A DNA stretch of 64,000 nucleotides from Pyropia haitanensis (Eukaryota; Rhodophyta; Bangiophyceae; Bangiales; Bangiaceae). Numbering within the stretch: the first letter of the stretch is position 1; every line of letters starts with the position of its first letter. This document shows, one piece after another, positions 20,916 through 31,530 of this stretch. A model generated the notes under the pieces. That model did not search any database and was not told where the DNA came from. It worked only from the letters and a program-made list of their open reading frames with translations. The DNA lies in assembly GCA_008729055.1 (NCBI GenBank), contig SDUX01000008.1, positions 2,914,001 to 2,978,000 of the forward strand, read 5' to 3'. The position numbers and the translations under genes are program-made.

Positions 20916-22152
20916 CTACTTTGTGACCGCGTCGGGCGGCTCATCCCCCCCCTCATCCCCCCCCGCGTCGCCTCCCTCGTCCCCCCCCTCGTCCCCCCCC
21001 GCGTCCCCCCCCGCGTCCCCCCCCTCGTCTGCCACCCCCCCCCCTCCCCCCCCCGCCAGCACCGCCTCCAGCGTCGCCATCTCATTGTACACCGCCGCCG
21101 CCGCCCGCAGCAGCGGCACCGCCAGCAGCGCGCCCGTCGCCTCACCCAGCCGGAGGCCCATCCCCAGCGCCACTGGCGGTGCGCCGTGGGGCGGCGCGGG
21201 GGCGGTCCCCCCCCCCCCCCCCCCACCCGGCCGCCCCCCCCTCCCCAAATCGCGTGCGCCAGCGCGTCCACGCACACGCGGTGGCCCGCCTCGGCAGAGC
21301 GGGTGGCGAGGAAGAGGCACGCCGCGGCGGGCGGCTCGATGCGGACCGCCACCAGCGCGGCGACCGACACGATGAAGCCGTCGACGAGGACCGCGACGCG
21401 GGTGCGGGCGGCCTCGTGGATGGCGCCGACAATGGCGGCCATCTCCAGCCCGCCGACCGCGGCGAGGACCCCCCGCGGGTCGGCCGCGGCGGCCGCCACC
21501 GCCGCCGCGTGGCGGCGGAGCCCCGCCCCGACGGCCGCCGCCTTGGCCGCCACCCCCGCCTCGCCCACGCCCGTCCCACGCCCGACGAGCGCGGCGGGGG
21601 GCACCCCCGTCAGCGCCGCGAGCACCGCCGCCGCGGCGGTGGTGTTGCCAATGCCCACCTCCCCGACCGCCACCACCGTACTGCCGTGTGCCGCGACCAG
21701 CCGCCGCACCGTCGTGGCGCCGACCGCCTCGGCAGCCACACACGCGGCCGCGTCCATGGCCGCCGTGGCCGTCCAGTCGGCGGCGCCGGCGGCCGACACG
21801 GGGCGGCCGGGCGCGAGCCCCGGCGGCCGCCCGCCGGCGGGCCACGCGACGCCGACATCCACGACCGCGACGCGGCGGCGGGGTACGCCGACGGCGCGGC
21901 CAATGACGGGCGCGGCGGCGACGCCGGCGGCGACGGCGGCGGTGATGGCGGCGGTGGCGGCGGCGGGGTAGGCCGACACCGCGGGCCGCGCCGCCGCGAC
22001 GCCGTGCGACGCGCAAAAGATGGCCGCCGCCGCGGCGGTGACGGCGGGGGGGCGGGCGCGGTGAGGGCGGCGAGGCGGGCGGCCCAGTCCTCGAGGAGGC
22101 CCAACGAGCCGGGCGGCTTGGCTTTCGCGTCCATCACCGCGGCGGCGTCCAT
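20916..22152 (-). CDS. cobT: CobT: nicotinate-nucleotide:base phosphoribosyltransferase
   Basis: CobT makes the alpha-ribazole phosphate that becomes the lower ligand of cobamides. The gene spans about 410 codons and changes frame twice, at a G7 run (22046-22052) and a C18 run (21207-21224). Start MDAAAVMDAKAKPPGSLG carries the family's KPPGSLG box and follows a C-rich leader. The middle frame has FCASHGVAA, VSAYP, GEVGIGNTTAAAAVLAALTG, VGRGTGV, AVGGLEMAAIVGA, VLVDGFIVSVAAL and RSAEAGHR, in family order. The last frame has GMGLRLGEATGALLAVPLL, with the glutamate equivalent to the catalytic base of bacterial CobT, then EMATLEAVL. An unusual (EGGD/AGGD)n tail ends the protein. Because every diagnostic block survives, I regard it as one functional gene with homopolymer length errors; a pseudogene is the alternative. 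It is divergent from cobS. Confidence 0.85.
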
Positions 22153-23108
22153 GATGGCGGGGGGGGGGGGGGGGGTTGGGGGGGGGGGGGAGCGCCGGCT
22201 TGGCAGGGGTGGGAGGAGCAGAGGGTAGGGGTGAGGGGGGGGGGGGAGTGGGGGGGGGGGGGGGGGAAACAAAGGGGAGGGGGGGGGGCTGAGCAAAGGG
22301 GGAGGGAGTGGAGGGCGGTGCGGGGGGGGAGGGCGGAGGGGGGGGGGGGTTGTGGCCCCCAACGAGGCTGGGCAGCGGCGCAATCGCCGCGGCGCGCGGG
22401 CGGTGGGGGGGCGCGCCGCGCGGGCGGCGGCGGCCGCGCGCCGCGGCGGCGGCGGCAGACCAGGCAGCGGCCGCCGGCGCGGCGCGCGCGGCGCGCACGC
22501 GCGCCGCGGCGGGCCGCCGGCGGCGGCCGGCGGCGGCCGCCGCGGCGCGCCCGCCGCCCTCCCGCCGCCGGCGGCGGCCGCGGCGGCGGGCGGCCCTCTG
22601 CGCGGGGCGGCCGCGGCGGGCGGTGCGGGCGGCACCCCCCCCCTTCCCCCCCTACCGCGGACAAACGGTCGCCCGCGCCGCCCCACCCGCACACGCCCGT
22701 CGTCTGGGTAGGCCGCGCCGCGCGGCCCGCCGCGCCGCGCGGGCGGCACGCGCTTGGCGGCCGCCGCGGCGGCCGCGTCGCGCCGCGCGGGCGGCACGCG
22801 CTTGGCGGCTGCCGGCGCGGCTCCCCCCCCCCCCCCCCCCCCCGCCCCCGCGAGCGCCGCCCAGTCCCCCACCTACGTGCCCCTCCCCTCCCCTCGCCGC
22901 CGTTTGGCACGCCAGGTTGGGACCGCCCCTTTGACTGGCACTCCCGGCCCTCCCCCCCCCCGCTTTCTTCCATTCTTCCCCCCCTCCCCCCCCCCCCCTC
23001 TCGATCACCCCAATCGACGCGGCCGCCGCCGTCGCCGTCGCCGCCGCCGTCGCGGCGTGGCGTCCCCCCCCCCCCCCTCCCTCCTCCCCCCCCCCCGTCC
23101 TCGTGCCA
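22153..23108. promoter_or_regulatory. Shared divergent region between cobT and cobS
   Basis: About 0.95 kb between the cobT ATG and the likely cobS start. Both ends are C-rich when read toward the gene (22157-22340 on the minus strand, 22940-23108 on the plus strand), as for other leaders here. The centre is GGC/CCG-rich with a 48-bp spaced repeat. A bidirectional promoter is inferred from geometry only; I see no TATA box or cobalamin riboswitch. Confidence 0.4.
22731..22808. repeat. Direct repeat, 30 bp identical at 48-bp spacing
   Basis: The 30 bases at 22731-22760 recur exactly at 22779-22808. They lie in the cobT-cobS intergenic region, with GCC/CGG-rich sequence between the copies. Confidence 0.9.
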
Positions 23109-23989
23109 ATGGCGACCCCCCCCTCCCGCCCGCCCCCCCCCCCCCCGGGCACCCCCCCCCCCCCTCCCCCCCCCCCCCCGGCGCCCCCCCCCCGCGTCGG
23201 TCGTCCCCGCCGCCGCCGTCCGTGGCCGCGGCGTTGGCGTCACCGACGCGGCCGCCGCGGCGGCGGGCCTCGACGCGCACGCGGCGGCCGCCGCGTGGGC
23301 GGCGTCCCCAAAGTCCGAGGCGCGGGCGCTCTTTAGCGGCCTCCTCTTCCTCACCCAGATCCCGTGCGACCGCGTCGCGGGCGCGGACCACCACCCGGGG
23401 TACCTGGTGCTCGCGTTTGCCTACTTTCCGCTCATTGGCGGGGCGGTCGGCTGGGTCGGCGCCGCCGCGTACGACGCGGCCGCGGCGGCGGTTGGGGGGG
23501 GGGAGGCGGCGCCGCCGCCGCGGCGGTCGCCGCGGCGGCCGCCTCGGCCGCCACGTGCGGGGTGACCATGTGCCTCCACGAGGACGGGCTGGCCGACGCG
23601 GCGGACGCGACGCTCGGCGGCTGGTCCCGCGCGGAGGTGCTGGCGATCATGAAGGACTCGCGGGTGGGCACGTTTGGGGCGGTCGCGCTCGCGACGGCGG
23701 TCGCGGCGCGGCTCGCGCTGCTCGCCGCGCTCGGCGCGGCGGGGCCGAGCGTGTGGGCGCTCGGCGCGGGCACCGGCGCGGGGCCGGCGCTGGTGACGGC
23801 GCACGCGCTCGCGCGCGCGACGGCGCCGCCGCTCGTCGCCACGTGCGACTATATCGTGGACGAGGCGGACGCCAAGGCGGACTTTTACGCCTGGTTCGGC
23901 CGCTCCCGCCACCTGCTCAGCCGCGCGCGGGTGGCGGCGGCGGCGGCGAGCGCGGCGGCGATCGCCGTCGCGGCGGTGGGCGTGCGGCG

Positions 23990-24022
<33 letters not shown>

Positions 24023-24307
24023 CGCCGCGGCGGCGCGCTGGTGGGCGCGCCGCGTCCTGGGGGGGGTCGCCGGCGACCTGCTCGGCGCCACGATCGTCGT
24101 CGCGGAGCTGGCCGTGTACGCGGCGCTGCTCGCGGCGGGGCCGGGGGGGGGGGGTGGGCCGCCGCCGCCCCGCCGGTCGCGCGCCTCGCCGTGACGGTGG
24201 CGGCGATGGCCACCCTCGCGGCCGTGTCGCACGCGCTGGGGGGGGGGATCCAGCCGGCCGCGCAGGTGGGCACCCCGGGGGGGGGGGGGGGGGGGGGGAG
24301 CCGCTGA
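23109..24307 (+). CDS. cobS: CobS: cobalamin (5'-phosphate) synthase
   Basis: Integral membrane enzyme that joins adenosylcobinamide-GDP to alpha-ribazole phosphate, closing the nucleotide loop of B12. The frame shifts at G runs 23494-23503 and 24143-24154. First frame: [20 protein letters not shown] and [20 protein letters not shown] (family N-terminus). Second frame: the hallmark [20 protein letters not shown] and [19 protein letters not shown], then [14 protein letters not shown] and [20 protein letters not shown]. Third frame: a last hydrophobic stretch ([18 protein letters not shown]). HEDGLAD and MKDSRxGTxGA are diagnostic. The start is uncertain: an ATG at 23109 begins a Pro-rich frame that would also need a shift to join the domain, and the domain frame itself has no nearby ATG. 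A plastid or mitochondrial targeting extension is possible. Confidence 0.85.
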
Positions 24308-24456
24308 CCCGCCACCCCCAGCCGCCGCGAACCGCACGTCCCACTCGCGGTACAAACAGGAGCACGGGCGGGGGGGCGCGGGCGCCGCGCGGGACCCTGC
24401 CGTCGCGCTCTGTTTTTTTTTTGTTTTTTGCTCCTCGACTCTCCGCCTGCCCACGC

Positions 24457-25422
24457 TTACGCAGACGCCCCTGGCATGGCAATGACGACCTTGCCCAGCG
24501 CGCGGCCGCCCGCCATCTCCGCGACCGCCGCCTTGACGCCCGCCGCGTCAAACGGAAACACCTTGACCGTCGGCTTGACCTGGCCCGCCAAGACGACCGG
24601 GAGCACGCGCTCCAGGTCGGCGCCCGTCGGCGCCAGCTGGATCGACGTCCACCGGTCGTCCGACTCGAACGTCGCGACCGCGGCCATGCGGCCAGCGGCC
24701 GCGGGCGCGAGCACCTTGAGCGCGCCCTCCATGTCCCCCGCCAGCTCCACGACCGCGTCATAGTCAGACAGCTCCGCCTCCACCGACGACGACCGGTAGT
24801 CGACGACCACGTCCGCGCCGGCGGCCTTGACAAAGTCCGTCTTGGCCGGCGACGCGGTCGTCGCGACCGTGCCGGCCTTGAACAGGTCGCTCTTGGCCAG
24901 CTGGATGGCCACGTGGCCGACGCCCCCCGCGCCCGCCGTCACCAGCACCTTTTCGCCGGCCACCAGCTTGACCGCGTCAAAGCTGGCGAGCGCCGTCAGC
25001 AGCGCCACGGGCAGCGCGGCCGCGTCAGTCCACGACAGCCCGTCAGGCTTCTTTGCCAGCAGCTCCGCCTCGACCACCACCGTCTCGGCGACCGTCCCGG
25101 CGGTGCGGGTGGCGATAGACACCGCGTGGATGTCGCCAAAGACCGCGTCGCCCACCTGGAAGCGGCTCACCTCAGAGCCGACGGCCGTCACCGTGCCGGC
25201 AACGTCATAGCCAATGACGACGGGGAAGGTATCGTCGGCGGCGCCCAGCTTGTTGGCAAAACCGTCGGCGCGCTTGATGTCCACCGGGTTGAGCGACGCC
25301 GCCGCCACCCGCACCGTCACCTGCGTCGGCGACGGCGGGCCGGGCGCGGCGACGGGGCCCAGCTGGAAGACGTCGAGCGCGTCGCCCCAGGCGGACTGGT
25401 GCAGCGCCATCATGGTCGCCAT
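24457..25422 (-). CDS. Zinc-free MDR oxidoreductase (quinone/enone reductase type)
   Basis: Intronless, 321 residues, starting MATMMALHQSAWGDALDVFQ after a C/T-rich leader. N-terminal GroES-like domain: VTVRVAAASLNPVDIKRADG, FPVVIGYDVAGTVTAVGSEV, FQVGDAVFGDI. The nucleotide-binding Rossmann fold follows with VTAGAGGVGHVAIQLAK and ADVVVDYRSS. It lacks the Cys cluster and catalytic zinc ligands of alcohol dehydrogenases. It matches the quinone oxidoreductase or enone oxidoreductase branch of the medium-chain family, which reduces alpha,beta-unsaturated carbonyls with NADPH. The exact substrate cannot be told. The C-terminus (GRALGKVVIAMPG) is complete. No obvious targeting peptide, so probably cytosolic. 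Confidence 0.9.
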   Translation of the reverse strand: MATMMALHQSAWGDALDVFQLGPVAAPGPPSPTQVTVRVAAASLNPVDIKRADGFANKLGAADDTFPVVIGYDVAGTVTAVGSEVSRFQVGDAVFGDIHAVSIATRTAGTVAETVVVEAELLAKKPDGLSWTDAAALPVALLTALASFDAVKLVAGEKVLVTAGAGGVGHVAIQLAKSDLFKAGTVATTASPAKTDFVKAAGADVVVDYRSSSVEAELSDYDAVVELAGDMEGALKVLAPAAAGRMAAVATFESDDRWTSIQLAPTGADLERVLPVVLAGQVKPTVKVFPFDAAGVKAAVAEMAGGRALGKVVIAMPGASA

Positions 25423-26579
25423 CGTGGACCGCGAGGGCTGGGGGGGTAGGAGGAAGAGGGCTGCGAAGGGGGAGAGGGGGGAGAGACGAGGGGGGCGGCG
25501 CGGGCCGGGGAGGGGTGAGGCAAACGGCGGGGCGAAGAAGCGTCGGCCGGCGGAATTGACGGCGGCGGGAGCGGTGTGGAGTAAAGGATGGTGGGGTGCT
25601 GATCGCCGCAGGTGATGGGGGTGTGCCACTCCATCTATAGGGTGCGCGCCGGTGGAAGAGCAGCAGCCACAGGGAGGGGGCGGGCGGATGGCGGGGGCGG
25701 GCGGATGGAGGAGGCGATGGCGGGCCCGTCCTCGACCGCCGTGCGGCACGCGGCGCGTGCGAGCGGGACGCGGCCTGGGAGCGCACGCGGCGGCGTGCAA
25801 AGAGATCGCACCGCGCGGGCTCGGATCAAGCGCCAGCGAGGTCGACTCACATCGAATCGGCGAGTCACAGACGATGGCGCGAATCGGGCGGGCGTATTGC
25901 CTGCACGGGCCCAGCCAATGGGCGGACGCACAATGGCAACGCACGGACTGGTTGCGTCGGCGGACACGTGGGCGGCGCGGTCGGGGTGGCGAGGGCAACA
26001 AACTGCTGACCTGGGCTGGGGCCGCGCACGTCGGCGCTCCCCTGTGGGTTTGGCAGCAGGTCGAGATTGAGGCGGCAGTCGCGTACGGGAGACGAAAGCC
26101 GATGCAGCAGGGGTGGACATGCGTTGCTTGAGCTGGGGGGTGCCAGCGTCGCTCCCCGGCAGCGCAGGCGCACGCGGCATGGCGCGGCCGTCTCACCGCT
26201 GGGAGGCTGCTGCCCTCACGGCGCCGCGGGCTGGGCCAGAGGCGGTGGCGAGGGCGCTCGACGGTAGACCAGTTCGTCTGCACAGTGGCGCTGCGCCCCG
26301 CCGCACCGTGACCGCTGTGCCCGGTGCTCTGGACACTGGATTTGTCTCCGTACCAGACGACCCCGGCGCCCGTACTCCGCCACGGGGAGAGGACAGGGGA
26401 TCCAACAGCGATGCGCGCCGCCGCGGGGAGCGGCCCAAGAATCACTGCCCAACGGTGGCGGCACGGGCCGGTGTTGCCAATGGCGCCCGCCGCCCAGGCG
26501 TGGTTGACGGAAGAGGATAGCGACGGCGCTGCCAGTGGCTCACCCAGGCAAACCCGCGCGGCGCCCCAGGGCGCCAGCG
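25423..26579. other. Intergenic
   Basis: 25423-25560 is the G-rich complement of the MDR gene's C/T-rich leader. The rest, to the stop of TPP1, shows no recognisable gene on either strand. Confidence 0.45.
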
Positions 26580-28447
26580 TCACCCTCCGCCACCCCCCCT
26601 CCCCCCACCCGCGCATTCAGCCGCCTCCCCCTCCCCTCCCACCGTCGCGGCCTTGCCCTGACACCGCCCCACCCGACCCGCTTCGGAAAAACAGTGGAGG
26701 AACGCGCGCACCTCGTCCGTGTTGCACAGCCGCATCGTCGCGGCGGTGCGGCGACCGTCTCCGCGGCCGCCGTCGGCCGCCGCCGCGGCGTCGTGAACCT
26801 CCTCGTCGCTCATAACAACGATGCCCAGGCCGCGGCCGGCGAGCGTGCGGAACGCGTCCTCGTCAGTCACGTCGTCGCCAATATAGACAGGCAGCACGTC
26901 GGGCCCGCCCAGGTCGAGCGCGTCGAGCAGGTACTCGACGGCCTTGCCCTTGTGCCAGTCGCTGCGGGGGCGCACCTCAAAGACGCACTTGCCGTGGTGC
27001 TTGGTGAGCTCTGGGCTGCTCTCCACCACGTCGTCGACGCGGCGCTCCAGCTCGGGGAGCTCCCCCTTATCCGCCAGGTTGCGGTAGTGCACCGACACGG
27101 CCAGCTCATTGTCCTCGACTTGAGAGCCAAAAAACTCCGCGACCGACGCCGACAGCTGCGCCGACGCCCACCTGAGCACGGGCAGCGCCTCGGACGCCTC
27201 CTTGCGGCGGAGCGAGTCATCCGCACCGGTCGGACCCGAGATGTCAAAGCCATGGCTGCCCCCATAGTAGAGGCCGGGGTGGCCGCTCAGGCCAATCAGG
27301 GACTGGAGCTTTTTGCGGCCGCGGCCCGACACAAAGGCGGTGGGGAAGAGGTGACCAAGCTCTGACAGCACCGCCCGCATCGAGTCTGACAGCAGTGCCT
27401 GCCCGGGGTCCTTGACGATGGGAGTGAGGGTGCCATCTGGGAAGCAAGAGCAGCCGGGCGAGGGAGGGGTGGGGTGCACACAAGCCACGGGCCAACCGGG
27501 GGCAACGACGGCAGCATCAGAGATGCAGACCACAGCAAGTGGGCGGCAACGTACCGTAGCGTCAGCACCCATGCCAACACGGGTCCGCAAGCAGGCACCG
27601 CACTAGCCGAATTCTCCCTCGTGCGGTATCACCACACGCATGCTGGGGACACAACCCACCGTCAAAGACCGTCATCAAAGCCAGGCACGGCCGGTGCCAC
27701 CTGCCCACCAACACGCACACCCCGCCGCCGACCCGCAAGGCACCGCGCTACGACGCGCCTCACTCATGGGGCAAGCGGTGCGCACGTCCCCCACCCCACC
27801 CCCCCCCCGCTCTACATAAATGACCAGCGGTAGCCACCACCCTCCCGCCTCGCACGCACCATAATCCAAAAAGAAGACGGGCCGTCGGCAGTCCGCATCG
27901 AGCGCCGCGAGTAGGTCCTCCTGCCGCTCTAGCGCGAGCGGCAAGCTGGCGGGGCTCGCCGACCCCCCAACGCCCCCCCCCCCCCGGGCGCGTCTGACTT
28001 GGTGCCCTCGTGGGTGCCGCCACCGCCATCCGCGCGGCCGCCGTTGCTGCCCCCCCCTCTCCCGCCACGCTCCGACACCGGACGACGGATGCCGCCGCCG
28101 CCGCCGCCGCCGCCGTCGCCGACGCCGCCGCCGCTGCCGTCGCCACGGCGATCCCCGTCCGGCAGCACCCCCTCCTCCGTGGCTGTCAGCACCCGCTGCA
28201 GCGAATTGCCCAGCGGCCGTACGCTCTCCTCCACCGCCCGCGTCTCGAGCGCCCGCCGCAGACCGCTCGCGCCAGACCCATCCGCGCTGCCACCGCCGCT
28301 GCCGCCGCCGCCGCGGGCGCCGCCGCCGCCGTGCGCCTCGTCCTCTGACGCGATGCTGTCCGTCCCCGCCCCCGCGTCGTCGCTGTCCCACCCGTCGGCG
28401 GCGGCGGCGCCGTCAGCGCCGTCGGCAGCGACGGCCGCCGCCGCCAC
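26580..28447 (-). CDS. TPP: Trehalose-6-phosphate phosphatase, copy 1
   Basis: HAD-family phosphatase that releases trehalose from trehalose-6-phosphate. Exon 2 is 27436-26580 (285 residues). The intron is 27859-27437 (GTGCGT...CCCAG), and it splits the second Asp codon of motif I: …[17 protein letters not shown]. Other motifs: [13 protein letters not shown] (II), [13 protein letters not shown] (III Lys), [13 protein letters not shown] (IV). Upstream exon text reads [19 protein letters not shown]. Beyond that the frame shifts at a C13 run (27973-27985) into an acidic, Gly-rich N-terminal region ([40 protein letters not shown]). No ATG is found in that frame, so the 5' end at 28447 is only the limit of the open frame. 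It is paralogous to the copy at 41088-42735, which is intact, and has the same intron position. Confidence 0.88.
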
Positions 28448-31400
28448 CGGCGCCCGCCCCCCCCCTCTCCCCCCCCCTGTCCGCAGCCGTCACCGGCGGC
28501 CCCCCCCCCACCACCGCCCGCGGTGGCGGTGGCGGCCGCTCGTCGCCGCCGCCGCCCGCGGCGCGCGGCGGGCCGGCCGCCCCCCACCCATCGGCCGCGA
28601 CCGTGGCCGGCGCCGCAGCGGCCGGCCGGCCGGGGGAGCCCAGCGCGACGCCCCCGCCGCGCACGCCGCGGCTGACCAAGAGGCGGCGGCCGCAGCAAGG
28701 CGGCGCAGCAACGAAAACGACCACCGCAAAGGGGAGCGATGGGGCGGGGCGGCGGGGCGGCGGCGGGAAGGGGGTGCTCAGATGGCGGCCGGCGGTGGCA
28801 AGCGGGGGGGGGGGGGGGGGGGCGGAGGGGCGTCGGAAAACCGCCGCCACAAGAGGACGACCGGCCACGCCGGTCGGGGGGAGGACAGTGGCAGCCGGGC
28901 GGCAGCGGCTGGCCGCGGCGGCGGCAGCGGGCGTGCGCGCGGCGGGGCGCACGCCGCACGAGGCGGGGGCGGGCGGAGGGAGGGGGGGACTGGAGGCGGC
29001 GGACGCGCGCCGCCCCAGGCGACGAAGACGGCCCCACCGCCTCGGCCGCGGCGAGGCCGCACGCCCGTCGCGGCACAGTGGGTTGCGCGCCCCTCCATCG
29101 TTGACAGCATCGGGCGGGCCGCCCCGCTCGGCCGCGTCGGTGGGTCCAGCGAGGAAAGGAGGCGGCCGGGTTTCATCGGCGAGCCGGTGGGTGCTCGGCG
29201 GGGTAGATTTCGGCGGCAGCGCGCCGAGCCGAGCGTTCCCAGTCGAGGAGGCTGTCGCGGTACACTGCAGCGCAGGCATCGTGGGGCCTGTGTGCTTGTG
29301 CGTGTCTGTTTGCGTGAGAGCTGGAACCATTGCAAAGATAAAACCAACTTGGTCATGGGTCACCGGCACCGGAGGGGGGGCGGCTGCCTACAGACTGGAG
29401 CGCGGCCCGCTTTTCAGGTGTCGCTGTCGCCGCCACGCGCGGACCGGCGTGTGCGCCACGTGCGCAATCCGCGGCGCTCTGCTATGTATGTTGTACGGCC
29501 CAGCCGCCGCCCATCGCCACCAACCACCGCAGACAGGCTCGTGGGGTTTCGATCTCTGTGCCGCGGGTGGTTTCGAAAGAGGCATCAATGACAATCTCGG
29601 AGCCACCTCCCGCCACTCGGTCGAGCGCCGAGATGTGGTTGGCTTTGCATGCAATGCAAACCTACAGCCACGTGGCCTTCGAGCCGCGACAGCCACTCGT
29701 CCAGGTTCCTCGGTGGACGTGCGGACGGACGTGGGCCGCCGACACTTCCAGCAGGAGGTCGGCTTGCCCGATGTCCCCGCCCTGGCGCGCGGCGGCGGCG
29801 CTCTGCGTGACGGGGGAAGGGGAGTGGGTGGGAAGGGGGGGGGCATGCGACCATCGCCAGAAGGAGGACCGGGGGGGTGGAGGGGGAGGGACTTGCTGCT
29901 GTCGACGCCGCCCCCACGGCCGCCGCCGCCGCCCCCACGGCCACCGCCGCCGCCCCGACGGCCACCGCCGCCGCCGCCGCTGCTTCTGTGGCGAGGGAAA
30001 GGGGATCGAAGTGCCAGCAGCGGTGCGGACGGTGCAGTGGTCGAGGCACGGCTCGACTGCGGCGTGCACGGGGAGAGACGGGGGGGAATGAGGCGGCCCA
30101 CCGCTGCATTCGCCTGCATCGGTGTCGTCGTCTGGATCAGGGGAGACGCACGGAAGCGGCGGTGGTTGCGAGGGGGGGGGCGGGCAAGGGAACGAATCGC
30201 CGCCACCACCACTGCAGCTTGCTCCACCGGACGTGCCGCCGCTGCCTCTGCGACCCAGGATGCCTGGCCGCGTCCCGGCGCTCGGCCGTGCCCCAGCCAG
30301 CAGACCCTTTAGTACCCTGCCGCTACCGACGCCCAGCTTCATCACGTCCGCCCGCCGCATCGCCCATTATCACCAGAAGCACTGATACCACCTTTCTTTC
30401 TGGGATGCACAGCCAGCTGCTGGTATTTCGACCACCACCGCCATAGTCACCACCACGGCCGCATGCCCACTTGGCAGGTCGAACCCCGACGCCCTGCGCG
30501 TTGGGATACATGTCTCGGCGGCAACGGCTGGCATAGAAGCCTTATCCCCCCGTTTCCCCCCCCCGTTCCGCCCTCCCTTCTTCCGTCTCCCATGTCCGCC
30601 AATGCAACAGAGAAAGTGGAGGCCCCGACGTGCCCGTCTCGGCCTGGCCCCCCGCACCACGCAACGCGCGTCCACTCCACCCTTTGAGACCTGCTGAGGG
30701 TGGCGCTCGGCGCGACTGCCGCCGCCACCGAAATGACGCTGTCGCCACCGCTGCGCAGCTCTGGATGGGAGATCAGTGCCGCTGCCAATCTCGCCACCGT
30801 TGTTGAGGCCCCTCCCGTTCACCGACATCTGCCCGATGGTGCCACCGCCTAGGCGTTTGGGCGTTGCAGCCGCTGCGGCAACCGCTTTCTAGCAAATGGA
30901 CGAGGGCCTGGCGGCGGATGTGTGCTTCCTCCTTCCCCCCCCTTCCCCTCGGCCGCCCCACTGACAATGTCTAGTGATACGACCGCAATCGACCGCCCCT
31001 GCCTGTCGACAAGCCAGGGTTGGGTCGTTCGGACGAACCACGGAGGCATTCGGCGAATACGCCGTATTTCAGTTTCCGAAACCGAACGCGGTTCGGATGG
31101 ATTTAATCAGTCCCATGAATTATTTCAGAAAAGTGTCTTGGAAAACGGTAAAAACAGTTCGGTGATCATCTGCCACGAGGCGAAAGAACGTGCAGGGTCC
31201 GCACGGCGGCCGGCAGCGGGCGGCGGCGGCGGCTCGGGGAGGGGAGAGGGGGGTGGGGGGTGTGGGGGGGGGGGGGGGGGGCAGTTATCGAACCACCAAA
31301 AGTGATCGAACCTCTGGGGGAGGGTCGGATCACATGTGATCGATCCGCGTCGTCGTCAGCAGTCGCCTCCGGCGGCGGACCACCAAAGGAGCCCGTGGTG

Positions 31401-31530
31401 AGGGCGGCCGACGCAGAGGCTGCACAACGGGGCAGGGCAGGCAGGGGAGAAAAAGTAGAAAAAGACCGAAGCCAAACACCAGGCAGGTACAGGCCCTATC
31501 CCCCCCGCCCCCGCGCCGCCTCCCAATGCA
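28448..31530. other. Large intergenic region without a supported gene
   Basis: About 3 kb between TPP1 and PurF. 28448-29100 is GC-rich and may hold the true start of TPP1. 29920-29980 has a degenerate (CCGCCGCCCCCACGGCCA)-like repeat. 30900-31360 is AT-richer and holds a palindrome and a G run (31260-31280). Open frames on both strands have no domains. Confidence 0.45.
31328..31341. repeat. 14-bp perfect palindrome
   Basis: GATCACATGTGATC reads the same on both strands. It lies in an AT-richer patch about 190 bp downstream of the PurF stop, with related GATCGA words around it (31303 and 31340). Confidence 0.9.

Noticed and set aside
22153..22872. N-terminal extension of CobT to a GTG at 22872
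   Set aside because: The frame is open but begins with GTG and reads through a C-rich leader and microsatellite text. The KPPGSLG block lies just after the ATG at 22152.
29660..30360. Minus-strand Pro/Arg-rich frame with WPWGRRR-type repeats
   Set aside because: The repeat is the translation of a degenerate GCC/CCA microsatellite at 29920-29980. No other support.
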